Assembly (NCBI GenBank): GCA_963729325.1
Contig: CAVSNS010000033.1
Coordinates: 186,001-250,000, forward strand
DNA from: JABCYV01 sp963729325
GTDB lineage: Bacteria > Acidobacteriota > Terriglobia > Terriglobales > Acidobacteriaceae
Direction of reading: 5' to 3'
DNA: 64,000 nt
The stretch's first letter is position 1, and each line of letters begins with the position of its first letter. A program made the translations under genes and the position numbers. Below, piece after piece: positions 1-10,065 of the stretch. Below the pieces are notes generated by a model. The model did not search any database. It was not told the origin of the DNA and was given only the letters and a program-made list of their open reading frames with translations.

Positions 1-1
1 G

Positions 2-559
2 ACCTTCGTTGAAGAGACCAGGACCGAGATGGGACGAACCATCGATCCTCCCACCCGGCGAGCGGCCGCAGTCGCAGTCATCGAAAACCCTTGTGCTGGG
101 ACATACGTGGAAGACTTATCTGAGTTGATGGCAATCGGCGAGGAGCTGGGTGAACTGCTCGCGCTGCGCGCAGTCGCGGCTCTCGGAATTCCGCCGATTA
201 GTGTCGAGAGCTACGGCAAGGCGGCTGCAGTAGGCGAAAACGGAGAGCTGGAGCACGCCGCGGCGATTCTCCACCCAAAGCTTGGTGCGCCGGTACGCAA
301 AGTTCTGGGCAAAGGTGCAGCTTTGATTCCGTCCTCCAAGAAACGCGGGGGCTTGGGCGTGCCGCTCGATATACCCCTTGGACACAAAGACGCTGCGTTC
401 GTTCGCAGTCACTTCGATGGCATGGAGGTCCGAATCAATGACGCTCCTCGAGCCAACGAAATCATGGTAGCGGTCGCAGTCACGGATAGCGGCCGCCCGC
501 TTGCCCGCGTTGGTGGATTGAAGAAGACCGAGATCAAGGGTGAGGACGGGTTAAGGTAA
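2..559 (+). CDS. AA_synth (DUF1185) family protein, 5' partial
   Basis: The reading frame is open to the window edge (it reads TFVEETRTE before the first internal ATG at 29), so the true start lies upstream and the gene is cut by the window. The protein matches my memory of the AA_synth/DUF1185 family: PPTRRAAAVAVIENPCAG near the N-terminus, a Ser-Tyr-Gly-Lys-Ala-Ala segment, an HPKLGAPVRKVLG segment and a C-terminal GGL. Members are small single-domain proteins of about 190 residues with known folds but no established reaction; the amino-acid-synthesis name is historical. It sits directly before a secreted amidohydrolase and near an enamidase-like gene and a cysteine hydrolase, which suggests amide or heterocycle catabolism (inference). 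Confidence 0.75.
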   Translation, partial: TFVEETRTEMGRTIDPPTRRAAAVAVIENPCAGTYVEDLSELMAIGEELGELLALRAVAALGIPPISVESYGKAAAVGENGELEHAAAILHPKLGAPVRKVLGKGAALIPSSKKRGGLGVPLDIPLGHKDAAFVRSHFDGMEVRINDAPRANEIMVAVAVTDSGRPLARVGGLKKTEIKGEDGLR

Positions 560-597
560 GGTGGGTCCATTTGCGGCTTTCGCCGCTGGGGGAACGA

Positions 598-2007
598 ATG
601 ACTCTTCGGCAAGCTCTGGTTCTAGTTCTCGCCTTCCAGTTCCTTCTCCCTATTAGTATTTCGTCGCAGGTTCCTAAAGACAAAGTCGATCTGCTCATCT
701 CTGGCGGAACCGTCGTGACCATGGACGGCACGCGAGCCATCTACGACGACGGAGTGGTCGTGCTGCAAGGCGACACGATTATCGCTGTTGGTCCGCGCCT
801 CGAACTCGAAGCCAAATACCAAGCGTCCCAAACGATTGACGCCAAAGGAAGGCTGGTTCTACCCGGATTCATCAACGGCCACACCCATGTGCCCATGACT
901 CTATTTCGAGGCCTACACGATGACGTGACGCTTAATGATTGGCTCTACAAATACATCTTTCCGGCGGAGAAGAAGAATGTGAACGAAGAATTCGTCCGTT
1001 GGGGGACGCGTCTGGCGGCTGCAGAACAGATTCGCGCGGGCGTTACGACCTTCGCCGACATGTACTACTTCGAAGACGCCGTAGCCGAAGAAACCAAAGC
1101 TGCGGGGATGCGCGGTGTACTGGGCGAAACGTTTATTGATTTTCCGGCGCCAGATAACAAGAGCGAAGCCGAAATGCTCAGTTACACCGAAAAGTTCTTG
1201 AAAAAGTGGCAGGGCGATCCGCTGATCCACGCCGCACCGGCACCCCATTCCATTTACACCTGCTCCCAGAAAACGCTTCAAGATGCCTCCGCACTAGCCA
1301 GGAAATATCATGCGCCGATCCTCATTCACGTTGCGGAAATGAAGAAAGAATGGGACGACAGTCAGAAGCAACACGGAATGTCGCCAGTCCAATATCTGGA
1401 CAAGATCGGCGTCCTTGGTCCCGACGTCGTGGCAGCGCACTGCATATTTGTGGACGCGGCCGACCGGAAAACCCTGGCACAGCGCCAAGCCAGCTGCGTG
1501 CACAACCCATCGAGCAACATGATGCTGGCCAGCGGCGTTTCCCCAGTGGCGGAGCTCCGCTCCGCTGGAGTGGCAGTAGGCCTGGGAACGGACGGACCTG
1601 CCGGTAGCAATAACGATCTTGACCTGATGGAGGAGATGGACCTGGCCGCGAAACTCGCCAAGATTACCAAGATGGACCCGCTGGCGATGAATGCCAAGGC
1701 AGTCGTAGAAATGGCCACGATCGAGGGTGCTAAAGCTCTACACATGGAGAAAGAAATCGGCTCACTAGAACCAGGAAAGAGAGCCGACCTGATCCTAATC
1801 AGTCTCGACGAACCCAACGCGGTTCCGATGTACGACATCTATGCCCAACTGGCCTACACCCTGAAGGCCAGCGATGTGGAGACGGTAATCATTGGCGGCC
1901 GCGTAGTGATGCGCGATCGAAAATTACTTACCGTGAATGAAGAGCAGGCCATCGCGAAGGCGCGCGAGTACAAGAAAGCAATCGCGGCATCGTTGGGCCT
2001 GCCCTAA
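598..2007 (+). CDS. Secreted amidohydrolase, MTA/SAH-deaminase-like
   Basis: A metal-dependent amidohydrolase of the TIM-barrel superfamily, closest in pattern to the cytosine/MTA/SAH deaminase group. Visible motifs in order are PGFINGHTH (metal-binding HxH), HAAPAPHSIYTC, ILIHVAEMK, AAHCIF and GLGTDGPAGSNN (metal or catalytic Asp), then the C-terminal beta-sandwich strand GSLEPGKRADLILI. I start it at ATG 598 because GGGGGA lies seven bases upstream and the protein then begins with a signal peptide (MTLRQALVLVLAFQFLLPIS), so it probably acts outside the cytoplasm. The frame stays open back to 571. Substrate is unknown; a secreted deaminase of nucleosides or bases fits the hydrolase genes downstream (inference). 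Confidence 0.8.
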   Translation: MTLRQALVLVLAFQFLLPISISSQVPKDKVDLLISGGTVVTMDGTRAIYDDGVVVLQGDTIIAVGPRLELEAKYQASQTIDAKGRLVLPGFINGHTHVPMTLFRGLHDDVTLNDWLYKYIFPAEKKNVNEEFVRWGTRLAAAEQIRAGVTTFADMYYFEDAVAEETKAAGMRGVLGETFIDFPAPDNKSEAEMLSYTEKFLKKWQGDPLIHAAPAPHSIYTCSQKTLQDASALARKYHAPILIHVAEMKKEWDDSQKQHGMSPVQYLDKIGVLGPDVVAAHCIFVDAADRKTLAQRQASCVHNPSSNMMLASGVSPVAELRSAGVAVGLGTDGPAGSNNDLDLMEEMDLAAKLAKITKMDPLAMNAKAVVEMATIEGAKALHMEKEIGSLEPGKRADLILISLDEPNAVPMYDIYAQLAYTLKASDVETVIIGGRVVMRDRKLLTVNEEQAIAKAREYKKAIAASLGLP

Positions 2008-2028
2008 CAGGAGATCGGCGAAGGCGGC

Positions 2029-3229
2029 TCAGTCTTTTACGATTTCCGGTACTTTAGTTGCTGGCGGCGTGTTGCGGCTGCGCTGGATGCTTACAACACC
2101 GTCGATCACCACCATTCCTATCCCGGGAAGATCGCCTTTTTGGATGCTATCGAGCAGGTGTTTGCCAGCGGAGTGCTGGGCCTTATCCATGAAGACGAGA
2201 TTGGCCGCCCGTCCCACTTCAATCAAGCCACACGTCAAGCTTTCGCTGGCGCGCCGTATTGCCGGTGGCAAAGCACACAGCAACCTCTGCAGGAATTTCG
2301 CCGAGCGAAGAGAGCATAGAGATCATCCGTACAATGCCGAGCGGTTGCACGCCCGAGCCGGCGGGACAATCCGTACCGAGGATCACGCTTTGCAAGCGAT
2401 TAAGCTGGCTCGCGGTGCGCACCGTTAGCAGAGCAGCTCGTTCGTTGCCGTTGTGAACTATTTCGAGCGCGCGCGGGCTGCGCTCACATAAAGTAACGAT
2501 CTGATCGTCGGGAAGCGCCGTGTGTCCGCCATTGATATGACCGATCACATCGGGATCGGCGGCTAGCACGACGTCTTTATCGATCAGGCCGGAGCCCGGA
2601 ATCGAAGGCCCACCAGTGTGAATCGTACTCTGAATGCCGTACTTTCGCGCCCACAAGACCATCAGTTGCGCGGTCGCGCCATCCTTCACGCTGCCCAGCC
2701 CGATCTCGCCCAGAATATTGAGGCCAGCGGCCGCTAGCTCTTTGAAGTCTTCCTCGACCATGCCGTGCTCAATCACCGGAGCGCCCGCCAGGACCCTCAC
2801 TCCGCCGGGACGAAATGCGGTGAATGCCCGCTGCGCAAAGATTGCCATCGCCTTGAGACCGACAATGTCTTTCGGCCTGCCGGGCGCGTGAACCTCGCCA
2901 GCGGAGACCATCGTAGTCACTCCACCATGCAGGCAACTGTCGATCCAACCAAGCTGATTTTGGCGCGGCGTCCAGTCTCCAACTACCGGATGCACGTGGC
3001 TGTCGATCAATCCTGGCGCTACGGCGGTGCCGTTAGCATCGACTGTGAGAGTCGCGTTTTCCGTGTCGACGTCCTTTGCTTTACCCACGGCGGTGATCTT
3101 GCCGTTCACCGCGACGACAGTGTCCGCATCGAGAATGGGATTTCCGATATCGCCGCTCAAAAGCAGCCCGATGTTATGAATCACTAGCCGGCTCAGGACC
3201 GGAGCCTGGCCTGTCTGCTCATGCGCCAT
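2029..3229 (-). CDS. Enamidase-like amidohydrolase (frameshifted)
   Basis: The N-terminal part (2219-3229) has the amidohydrolase signature APGLIDSHVHP, a GAPVIEHG segment, STIHTGG, HINGGHTALP and ILGTDCPAGSG. Its last residues then go out of frame, and the C-terminal part (2029-2283) continues the family sequence CGLIEVGRAANLVFMDKA and QKGDLPGIGMVVIDG. One missing base near 2228-2240, within the codons for KL(T)CG, restores a single protein of about 395 residues. The layout resembles enamidase, which opens a cyclic enamide in nicotinate fermentation (established for Eubacterium barkeri). The gene is convergent with the upstream amidohydrolase. Given similar single-base breaks in essential genes here, I favour a sequencing error over a true pseudogene. 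Confidence 0.7.
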
Positions 3230-3393
3230 TTCGCCACCATACGAAACAAGCCGCTCGAATCAAAAGCCGCGCGCCAGTATACAGATCATTGGCAGTCCGG
3301 CAAATGCCACCTTTCCAACCGCTAATTGCATAGGACGAATCGAATTTTGGAATTAGAATCGCGATACCGATTGAGGCACACTTGGAGCGACTC

Positions 3394-4017
3394 ATGCGAT
3401 CCGAGAACACCATCCTGTGGTGTGTAGACGCGCAAAAAGACTTCATTCTGCCGGGCGGCAACCTGTATGTACCGGGCGCGGAGAAGCTGCTCCCCAACAT
3501 GCGACGGCTTGTCGATGCGGCGCGCGAGGGCCGGGTCTTCCTCGTCTCCCACGGCTGCTTCCATAGCGTCGATGATCCCGAGTTCAAGACATTTCCGCCC
3601 CATTGCATAAAAGGAACTCCCGGCGCCGAGTTCGTCCCTGAAGTGCTGGCTACGCAGTATGTGCGCGTTCCAAACGATCCCGAATCATCTCTGCCCGAAG
3701 ACTTGCTGCAAAACCAGCAGGTCATACTCGAAAAGCAGACGCTCGATATCTTCGAAAGCCGCCATGCCAACGCCTTGCTCGAAGGTTTAAATCGAAATGC
3801 GGAATTCGTCGTTTTTGGGGTGGTTACGGAATACTGCGTTGGGCTCGCAGCGAGAGGGCTATTGAAACGCGGAAGAAGAGTCGCCGTGGTCCTCGACGCT
3901 ATTGAAACTCTCAATCGCGAGGCCGGAGAACGGACCATTTCGGAACTAAAAACGTCAAGTGCGAAACTTGTCACCACCGACGAAGTGTTAGCTCGATTAG
4001 CCGCCGTGGCGGGTTAA
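3394..4017 (+). CDS. Isochorismatase-family cysteine hydrolase, nicotinamidase-like
   Basis: A 207-residue alpha/beta cysteine hydrolase. The catalytic triad of the family is visible: Asp in CVDAQKDFILPGG, Lys in LEKQTLDIF and Cys in VVTEYCVG. The stretch FPPHCIKGTPGAEF is the typical nicotinamidase segment preceding the cis-peptide region. The usual metal motif (D-W-H) is replaced by SHGCFHS, so metal binding and substrate may differ from PncA. ATG 3394 is chosen because GGAGC lies six bases upstream; a TTG at 3382 is also possible. It lies divergently from the enamidase-like gene with about 165 bases between, consistent with a shared pyridine or amide pathway: nicotinamide to nicotinate, then ring processing (inference). 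Confidence 0.8.
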   Translation: MRSENTILWCVDAQKDFILPGGNLYVPGAEKLLPNMRRLVDAAREGRVFLVSHGCFHSVDDPEFKTFPPHCIKGTPGAEFVPEVLATQYVRVPNDPESSLPEDLLQNQQVILEKQTLDIFESRHANALLEGLNRNAEFVVFGVVTEYCVGLAARGLLKRGRRVAVVLDAIETLNREAGERTISELKTSSAKLVTTDEVLARLAAVAG

Positions 4018-4035
4018 GTGAATCGCTCGTTTTGG

Positions 4036-4065
4036 TTGACACTTTACGCTGAGTGGGAATATAGT
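4036..4065 (+). promoter_or_regulatory. Sigma70-type promoter for the TonB receptor gene
   Basis: TTGACA (4036-4041) and TATAGT (4060-4065) are separated by 18 bases, close to the sigma70 consensus. They lie about 95 bases upstream of the ATG at 4162 on the same strand, with no other gene between. Confidence 0.65.
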
Positions 4066-4161
4066 TTCGCGCCAAGATCAAGTTGAAATTCGAAATACCC
4101 AGTGGGGAAAGAGCGACTCCCATCCGCCACTCGATGATGGGGCCGCTAAAGGGGGTATTGA

Positions 4162-7100
4162 ATGCTGACCAAGAGAACGCTGCTCGTGGTTTTCTGTTCG
4201 CTTGTATTCCTCATCTGTCCACTCCTGTACGGCCAGGCGACTGCGAGTTTCTCCGGCACCGTTAGCGACAAAACGGGATCGGTGATTCGGGGGCGCAAGT
4301 AACCGTGACCTCGCAAGGCACCGGTGTTTCTCGCCAAACGAGGACCGACGATTCGGGACACTATCTTGTTCCTTTGCTCCCGGTGACGAATTATACGATT
4401 CGAGTGGAGTCTCAAGGTTTCCAGACCGCCGAGCAGAAGGACCTTCGGCTGCAAGTGGATGAGCGTCGCGAAGTGGATTTCACGCTCGCGCCCGGCACTC
4501 GTCACGCAGGCGATTGAAGTAAGCGCTACCGAAGTAGCCGTGGAGACATCGACTCCGACTCTGGGTCAGGTCATTACCTCCCAGCAGGTCGCGGAGCTTC
4601 CCCTGAACGGCCGCGATTTCGTACAACTGGCGACGTTGACCGCGGGAGTCACCCAGGAAACCAATCCCAGAGCTTCTTCAATGGCGGCCCCAGCAGCGAG
4701 GTTTCGGCGCGTGGTACTTATTCCCTTTCGGTCGGCGGGTCGCGTGCCCAGAGTACTGATTGGCTCTTCGATGGCAACGACAACAACGAATTGACCGCAG
4801 GCGGAATTGCCATTCTGCCTTCGATTGACGCCATTCAGGAATTCAAGGTTCTGACCTACAATTACTCTGCGGAATACGGCACGCGTGCGGGTCCGACCGT
4901 GCTGGTCACCACCAAGTCGGGCACGAACGAGCTTCATGGTTCGCTGTTTGAGTTCTTCCGCAACACAAAGCTTGATGCTCGGAGCTATTTTGCCTCGACC
5001 AGAGGAGCAATTCAATCTGAACCAGTTCGGCGGCACCCTGGGCGGACCGATCCAAAAGGACAAGACATTCTTTTTCATTGACTATCAAGGTAACCGGCAA
5101 CGACACGGGATACCGTTCGTCGGTGTAATTCCAACACCGGCGATGAAGACCGGAGACTACACGAACGATCCGTTTGGCGTAGCCCTTCCTGGCTTCGCCC
5201 CTGGCGCTCCGGCGAAAAATGCGGACGGTTTCCCCAACCTGGTCAATCCGTTCAACTTCACGCCATTCCAATGTGACCGAGTGACCAGGAACCCCCTTCC
5301 CGCTGGCCCCGGAGGTGTACAGCCAATACAGCCAACGGGCACGAACTGCAACAAGATTCCGGCCAACATGATTGATCCGACTGGCCAGGCCATGATGAAT
5401 CTGTATCCCACTGCCAATGTTCCAAACAACACGGCGTTCAACTTCGCCAGCGTTCCGCTCCGGAAATTTCGTGACGACGAATTCGACGCCCGCCTGGACC
5501 ACACTTTTTCAAGCAAGGATTCAGCGTTTGCCCGCTTCAGCTATGACCAGGCGACCACGTTTCAGCCCGGGGGGTCGCTCGACAACGGACTGGCGGAGCA
5601 GGGTGCTTTTGCCAGCAGCGTAACCTTCACGAACCATGGGCGTAACGTGGCGGTTTCCGAGACCCACGTATTTTCCGATCGAACCATCAACCAGCTCAAT
5701 GCTGGTTTTAACCGGATCTTCAACCATATTCAGTCGGTCGCCGCCGGTTCCTGCTTATCGGCGAAGATAGGCGGGGTGGGCTGGGGCCTGACCCGAATGG
5801 CGTGCTTGACGTGCCCTCGCAAGGTATCCAGGGGGCCAACCTGGGGAGCGCGTGCGGTAGCTTGACCGGCTACCCCCCGGGCCTGAACCAGGCAACAAAG
5901 GACTGTGAGAGCTGCGGTCTTACTTCGACTCAGGTGGCCGGCTACTGGTCGCTTGGCGATCGTGGTTATACACCGTTCCAGGGCGGGACGAATGTTTATT
6001 CCGTCTCCGATTCCATCGACATGATCCGGGGGAAGCATGACATCCGAATCGGGGGTCAGGTTCGCGCGCAGCAGCTCAATGTCCGGACCAATGCCTTCCA
6101 GGACGGATTCTTAATTCCGTTCGGCATAAGCAATGACGCCTCGGCGGATTTGCTTATGGGGCAGATCGGACTGGGGATCCACGACCAGACCTTCCTGGGA
6201 GCTACCACCGGCCGCCGCTGGAAAATGTTCCGCCCCTTCATACAGGACGACTGGCGGGTGACCAACAACCTGACTTTAAACATAGGCCTGGCTTGGGCCT
6301 TGGTTACGCCCATAACCGAGGAGGCAGGCCGCCAAGCGGACTTTAACCCCGTGACTGGCAAGATGCTGGTCACTGGGCCGCTATTTCAAAGCTGTAGCAT
6401 CTGCGTCAAAAGTGACGGGCGAGTGGGGATTCAATTGGACAAGACCGCCCTCGAACCCCGAATTGGCATGGCATGGAAACCCGGGGGCAGCCAGAACACA
6501 GCGATTCGCGGCGGGTACTCCATTTTCCATGATTCTTCCTGGAACCAGGGCGCGCAGGGGCTGTGGCAGAATCCGCCCTACCTGGCTGAATCGGACAATT
6601 TCGCCGGCGTTCCGACTTGTCCGTTTGGCAATACTACGCTCAACTGCGGCATTCAGCGTGTTTTCCTGCAGCCGAACCTGCAACCGTTCCTGGCACCGCC
6701 CCCGATTGACACTTTCCAGGGCACCGTGTTGGCGCAAAATTCCAATTTCAAGCAAGGCATGATTCAGCAATACAACTTGAACGTTGAGCACCAGGTGGCT
6801 GGCAATTTGGTGCTGACGGCGGGATACGCTGGGTCTTACAGCACACACATCCTTGTGTCGGGCATGAATTTGAATATCAAGTCTCCCAAAGCGTGCGGCA
6901 CTGTCCCTGGATACACATTCGGATGCGGGTACGTGGCGCCTATATCTCCCTTCGGCGTTATCTCCGCGGTCGAGGACGTGGGTCGCGCGCGGTACAACTC
7001 GCTGCAACTTAAGGCTGAGACCAGGAACACGAGGCACGGTCTCTACGCATTGTTCGCCTACACCTATTCGCGTACGTTCGACTCCGGTTTCCCGGATGGG

Positions 7101-7778
7101 TTGGGCACCTTGCCAGGCGCGACCTATTGGCCTTTGCCGGGAAGCCAGCGAGCTGATTGGGGCCTATCGCAACTCAACCTTAATCACAGTTTCGTGGCAA
7201 GCGTTCTCTATGATCTGCCGTTCGGGAAGGGCAAGCAGTTCGGCAGCAACTGGAGCAAGCCGACAAACGCCCTTCTGGGAAATTGGGAAACGGATGTAAT
7301 TGTGAAGGCGACTTCCGGGTTCCCGCTTTATGTCGTGGACGGCAACAACGCCACCGGGTCGAACTTCCTCTTCAATGGGGCATTCAGTTTGAATCGTCCC
7401 AATCAGGTGAGTGACCCGAACGCTGGTGGTGGTGGGAGTAGTTGCCCCTCGCAAGTGCATACTCTCTCGCATTGGTTCAATCCGTGTGCCTTCGCGTCCG
7501 CTGGCACGGAACTTGGGGACGCGGCGCGCGCGCCGGTGTATGGACCGCGCTTTGTAAACGCCGATTTCTCGGCCATCAAGCATATCCCGCTGCGTGAGAG
7601 TGTGCAGCTGGATTTCCGAGCTGAGTTCTTCAATCTCTTTAACCATCCGCAGTTCGGGTTGACGGGGGATTCATCCACTGGAATGCAGAACATAGCTGCG
7701 CCTTCGACCTTCGGGAAGGTGAATGAGACAGTGCACGACCCGAGGGTGATTCAGTTCGCATTAAAGCTCAGGTTCTAA
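4162..7778 (+). CDS. Oar-like TonB-dependent outer-membrane protein 1 (frameshifted)
   Basis: Starts at ATG 4162 after GGGGGT, with a signal peptide ending at YGQA. A carboxypeptidase-regulatory-like Ig domain follows (SGTVSDKTGSVI, then QVTVTSQGTG and DSGHYLVPLLP). Next come a plug with LPLNGRDFVQL and DGNDNNELTAGG, then SGTNELHGSLFEFFRN and QFGGTLGGPI, and a long beta-barrel ending in the typical aromatic residue (ALKLRF). Frame changes are needed near 4289, 4498, 4668, 5003 and 5755-5790. Each restores family sequence, and 5802-7778 is one open frame. Such acidobacterial receptors resemble Oar and SusC-type transporters; the ligand is unknown. It directly precedes the nucleoside-hydrolase genes, so nucleoside-containing substrates are a reasonable guess. 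Confidence 0.8.
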
Positions 7779-7806
7779 ACGGGCTGAGATCCGCTGTAGC
7801 AATTTG

Positions 7807-7846
7807 GGGCAGACTGAGAACGAACCAGCCTCGACTCAGTCTGCCC
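7807..7846 (+). terminator. 12-bp perfect inverted repeat between the receptor and NH1
   Basis: GGGCAGACTGAG (7807-7818) pairs exactly with CTCAGTCTGCCC (7835-7846) around a 16-base loop and is followed by TTAGATTT. It sits between the receptor stop (7778) and the NH1 start (7880). It could terminate or attenuate read-through into the hydrolase genes, or stabilise an mRNA end; the T-tract is weak. Confidence 0.5.
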
Positions 7847-7879
7847 TTAGATTTGCAATCGAGGAATCCAAGGAGGCCT

Positions 7880-8977
7880 ATGTGCGGGTGCGCTCGCAAG
7901 CTTGGGCTGGTTGCGTTCCTGGCCATTTGTTGTGGAACTGCCTCCGCCCAGAAAATCAAAGTCATTGTCGATCAGGACGCCCGCGGACCTGGCACCAGTG
8001 ACCAGCAGGCCATTCTGGTTTTTCTGCAATCCGAAAAGTTTGACGTCCTCGGCATCACCACCGTCAGCGGCGATCAGTGGGTAAAAGAAGAGACTCAGCA
8101 CGTCCTGCGCTTGTTGGAAATTGCAAACCGAACTGAGGTGCCGGTGATCCAGGGAGCGGAATTCCCCTTGCTCAACTCGAAAGAGGAAACTGAGCGCTGG
8201 GAAGCGCTTTACGGCAAATTGGAATACAAGGGATGCTGGACCGAGAGGTTTCACGCCAATCGCTCTACGATTTACGAAGAGCCTTATCACGCGCCCGACG
8301 TCGTGCCGCCCATGCCCGAGGGCGAACCTCACATTCATGCGCTCTCGGGTAGCGCCGCGGAATTCATTGTGAAAATGGTGCACAAGTATCCTGGAGAGGT
8401 AATTCTCTGGGCGGGAGGGCCTCTAACCAATTACGCCTTGGCGCTGAAGCTCGATCCCTCGGTAGCGACGGTCGCAAAAGAGTTCGTCATGATGGGCGGT
8501 GGATTGTACGCGGACCAGGGGGCGATTGATCCCGGCCATCTCGATGGACGGCGGGAATTCAATTGGTGGTTTGATCCCGAAGCGGCCCGCATCGTCCTGC
8601 GCGCTCCCTGGAAGAAAATGACGATTACTCCGATTGATATTTCCGTCAAGACGCGCTACACCACGGAAATGAAGGCCGCCATCTCCAAGGCCGGCACTCC
8701 GGTTACGAAGTATCTGGAAAAGTATTCTTTGCCCGGCTATATGTGGGACGAAATTGCTGGCGCTGCCCTGATTGATCCATCGATCATCACCGGCCAGAAG
8801 CGGCTTTACATGGATATTGACGTCGACCACGGAGCGAGTTATGGCAAAACCATCTTTTGGGATTCCACCGCGCAGGTGCCGCCGTACTTGCGCCTGGCCA
8901 ACGTCCAGTTCGATATCGACGCAGAAAAGTTCTACAAACTTTATATCGATTTGATGACCCGCCCCCCACATCAATGA
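7880..8977 (+). CDS. Nucleoside-hydrolase-like secreted protein NH1 (divergent metal site)
   Basis: Starts at ATG 7880 just after AAGGAGG; the protein opens with a signal peptide ending ASAQ. The inosine-uridine nucleoside hydrolase fold is recognisable from KVIVDQDARGPGTSDQQ, DVLGITTVSGDQW, RLLEIANRTEVPVI, LWAGGPLTN, FVMMGGG and FNWWFDPEAARIV. The family's calcium motif DxDPGxDD is altered: an insertion separates DQD from the later Asp, and the final metal-binding Asp is Gln. The C-terminal His-Asp of canonical enzymes is replaced by MWDEIAGAALIDPS. It overlaps NH2 by ATGA, so the two are coupled. Hydrolysis of a ribosyl bond in the periplasm is the family expectation, but the changed site makes substrate and even activity uncertain. 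Confidence 0.8.
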   Translation: MCGCARKLGLVAFLAICCGTASAQKIKVIVDQDARGPGTSDQQAILVFLQSEKFDVLGITTVSGDQWVKEETQHVLRLLEIANRTEVPVIQGAEFPLLNSKEETERWEALYGKLEYKGCWTERFHANRSTIYEEPYHAPDVVPPMPEGEPHIHALSGSAAEFIVKMVHKYPGEVILWAGGPLTNYALALKLDPSVATVAKEFVMMGGGLYADQGAIDPGHLDGRREFNWWFDPEAARIVLRAPWKKMTITPIDISVKTRYTTEMKAAISKAGTPVTKYLEKYSLPGYMWDEIAGAALIDPSIITGQKRLYMDIDVDHGASYGKTIFWDSTAQVPPYLRLANVQFDIDAEKFYKLYIDLMTRPPHQ

Positions 8978-10055
8978 TCAAACCTGTCAGATTCTGCTTA
9001 GCAATTACTGTACTGCTGCTAGCAAACTCTTTCAGTTGGGGACTGCAGCGCCGCAAAGTGATCATCAACGAAGATTGCTCCGGCCCTGGCGGTAGCAACC
9101 TGCAGACCGTCCTCATGATGATTCAGTCTCCGCACGTCGATGTCTTAGGGATCACTGTGGTCAGTGGAGATCAGTGGCGTGACGAAGAGGTGGCACATAC
9201 GCTGCGTCTTCTCGAAATCATCGGCCGCACCGATATTCCGGTCGTGCCGGGCGCCGTCTTCCCCTTGGTGCGCCGTCGGGAAGAAACTCAGCTCTGGCAG
9301 GAGCGTTACGGAAAAGCAGTCTACGCGGGCGCCTGGGATGAGCGCTGGTGGCATGAGCCCTTTGTCGTCCCGCCGCTGCCGGAAGGACAACCTACTACCA
9401 GGCCTGCCGATGAAAATGCTCCTCATTTCCTGATACGGATGGTCCACAAATATCCGCACGAAGTGACCATCTACGAGGGCGGCCCGATGACTAATCTGGC
9501 GCTAGCTATCTCTATCGATCCCCATTTCCCCGAACTGGCACAAGAATTGGTATTCATGGGCGGAAGCGTGAATCCACAAACCGACGATCCTGAGTTCGTC
9601 AATAATCCGCGTCATGAGTTCAATTTCTGGTTTGATCCCGAGGCAGCGCACATCGTGTTGCGAGCGCCGTGGAAGAAGATCGTCTGCACGCCAACGGATA
9701 TTTCGATCAAGACTCGCCTGACGCCTGAGATGATCAAGCAAATCGAGGCCAGCGGGACTCCCCTGGCGCGCTATATGGCTCGTTCTTTCCATCCGGCCTG
9801 GGCGCCGACTATATGTGGGACGAGCTTGCGGCAGCAGCCTGGATCGATCCCAGCCTGATCACGAAAAGAGAAACGCGTTTCATGGACGTGGATCTCGACC
9901 GCGCCGCAGGGTATGGAAACACACTGACCTGGACTGAGAAAGACAAACCTAAAATCACCGTGCAGCCAGTGGAAATCCAGATGGATTTGAACACAGAAAA
10001 ATTTTATCGAATGTTTGTGAGCCTGATGAGCGCCCCCACGTTACCCGCTCGCTGA
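8974..10055 (+). CDS. Nucleoside-hydrolase-like secreted protein NH2 (frameshifted, most divergent site)
   Basis: ATG 8974 overlaps the NH1 stop (ATGA). The signal peptide ends at about NSFSWG. It is a close paralogue of NH1 and NH3 (LGITVVSGDQW, RLLEIIGRTDIPVV, YEGGPMTNLAL, FNFWFDPEAAHIV). Its N-terminal site reads INEDCSGPGGSNLQ, so three of the four family Asp positions are changed. One base is missing near 9796: the frame that ends at 9858 continues in the next frame as DYMWDELAAAAWIDPS through to 10055. The conserved WDE block is thus kept although the calcium motif is nearly gone. Possibly a binding protein, or an enzyme with another mechanism (inference). Confidence 0.75.
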
Positions 10056-10065
10056 TACCGCGATC

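Noticed and set aside
2219..2283. In-frame TGA read as selenocysteine, suggested by the tRNA-Sec in the window
   Set aside because: Here and in the nuclease at 59545 the family sequence continues in a different frame, not after the TGA in the same frame, so a base indel is the better explanation.
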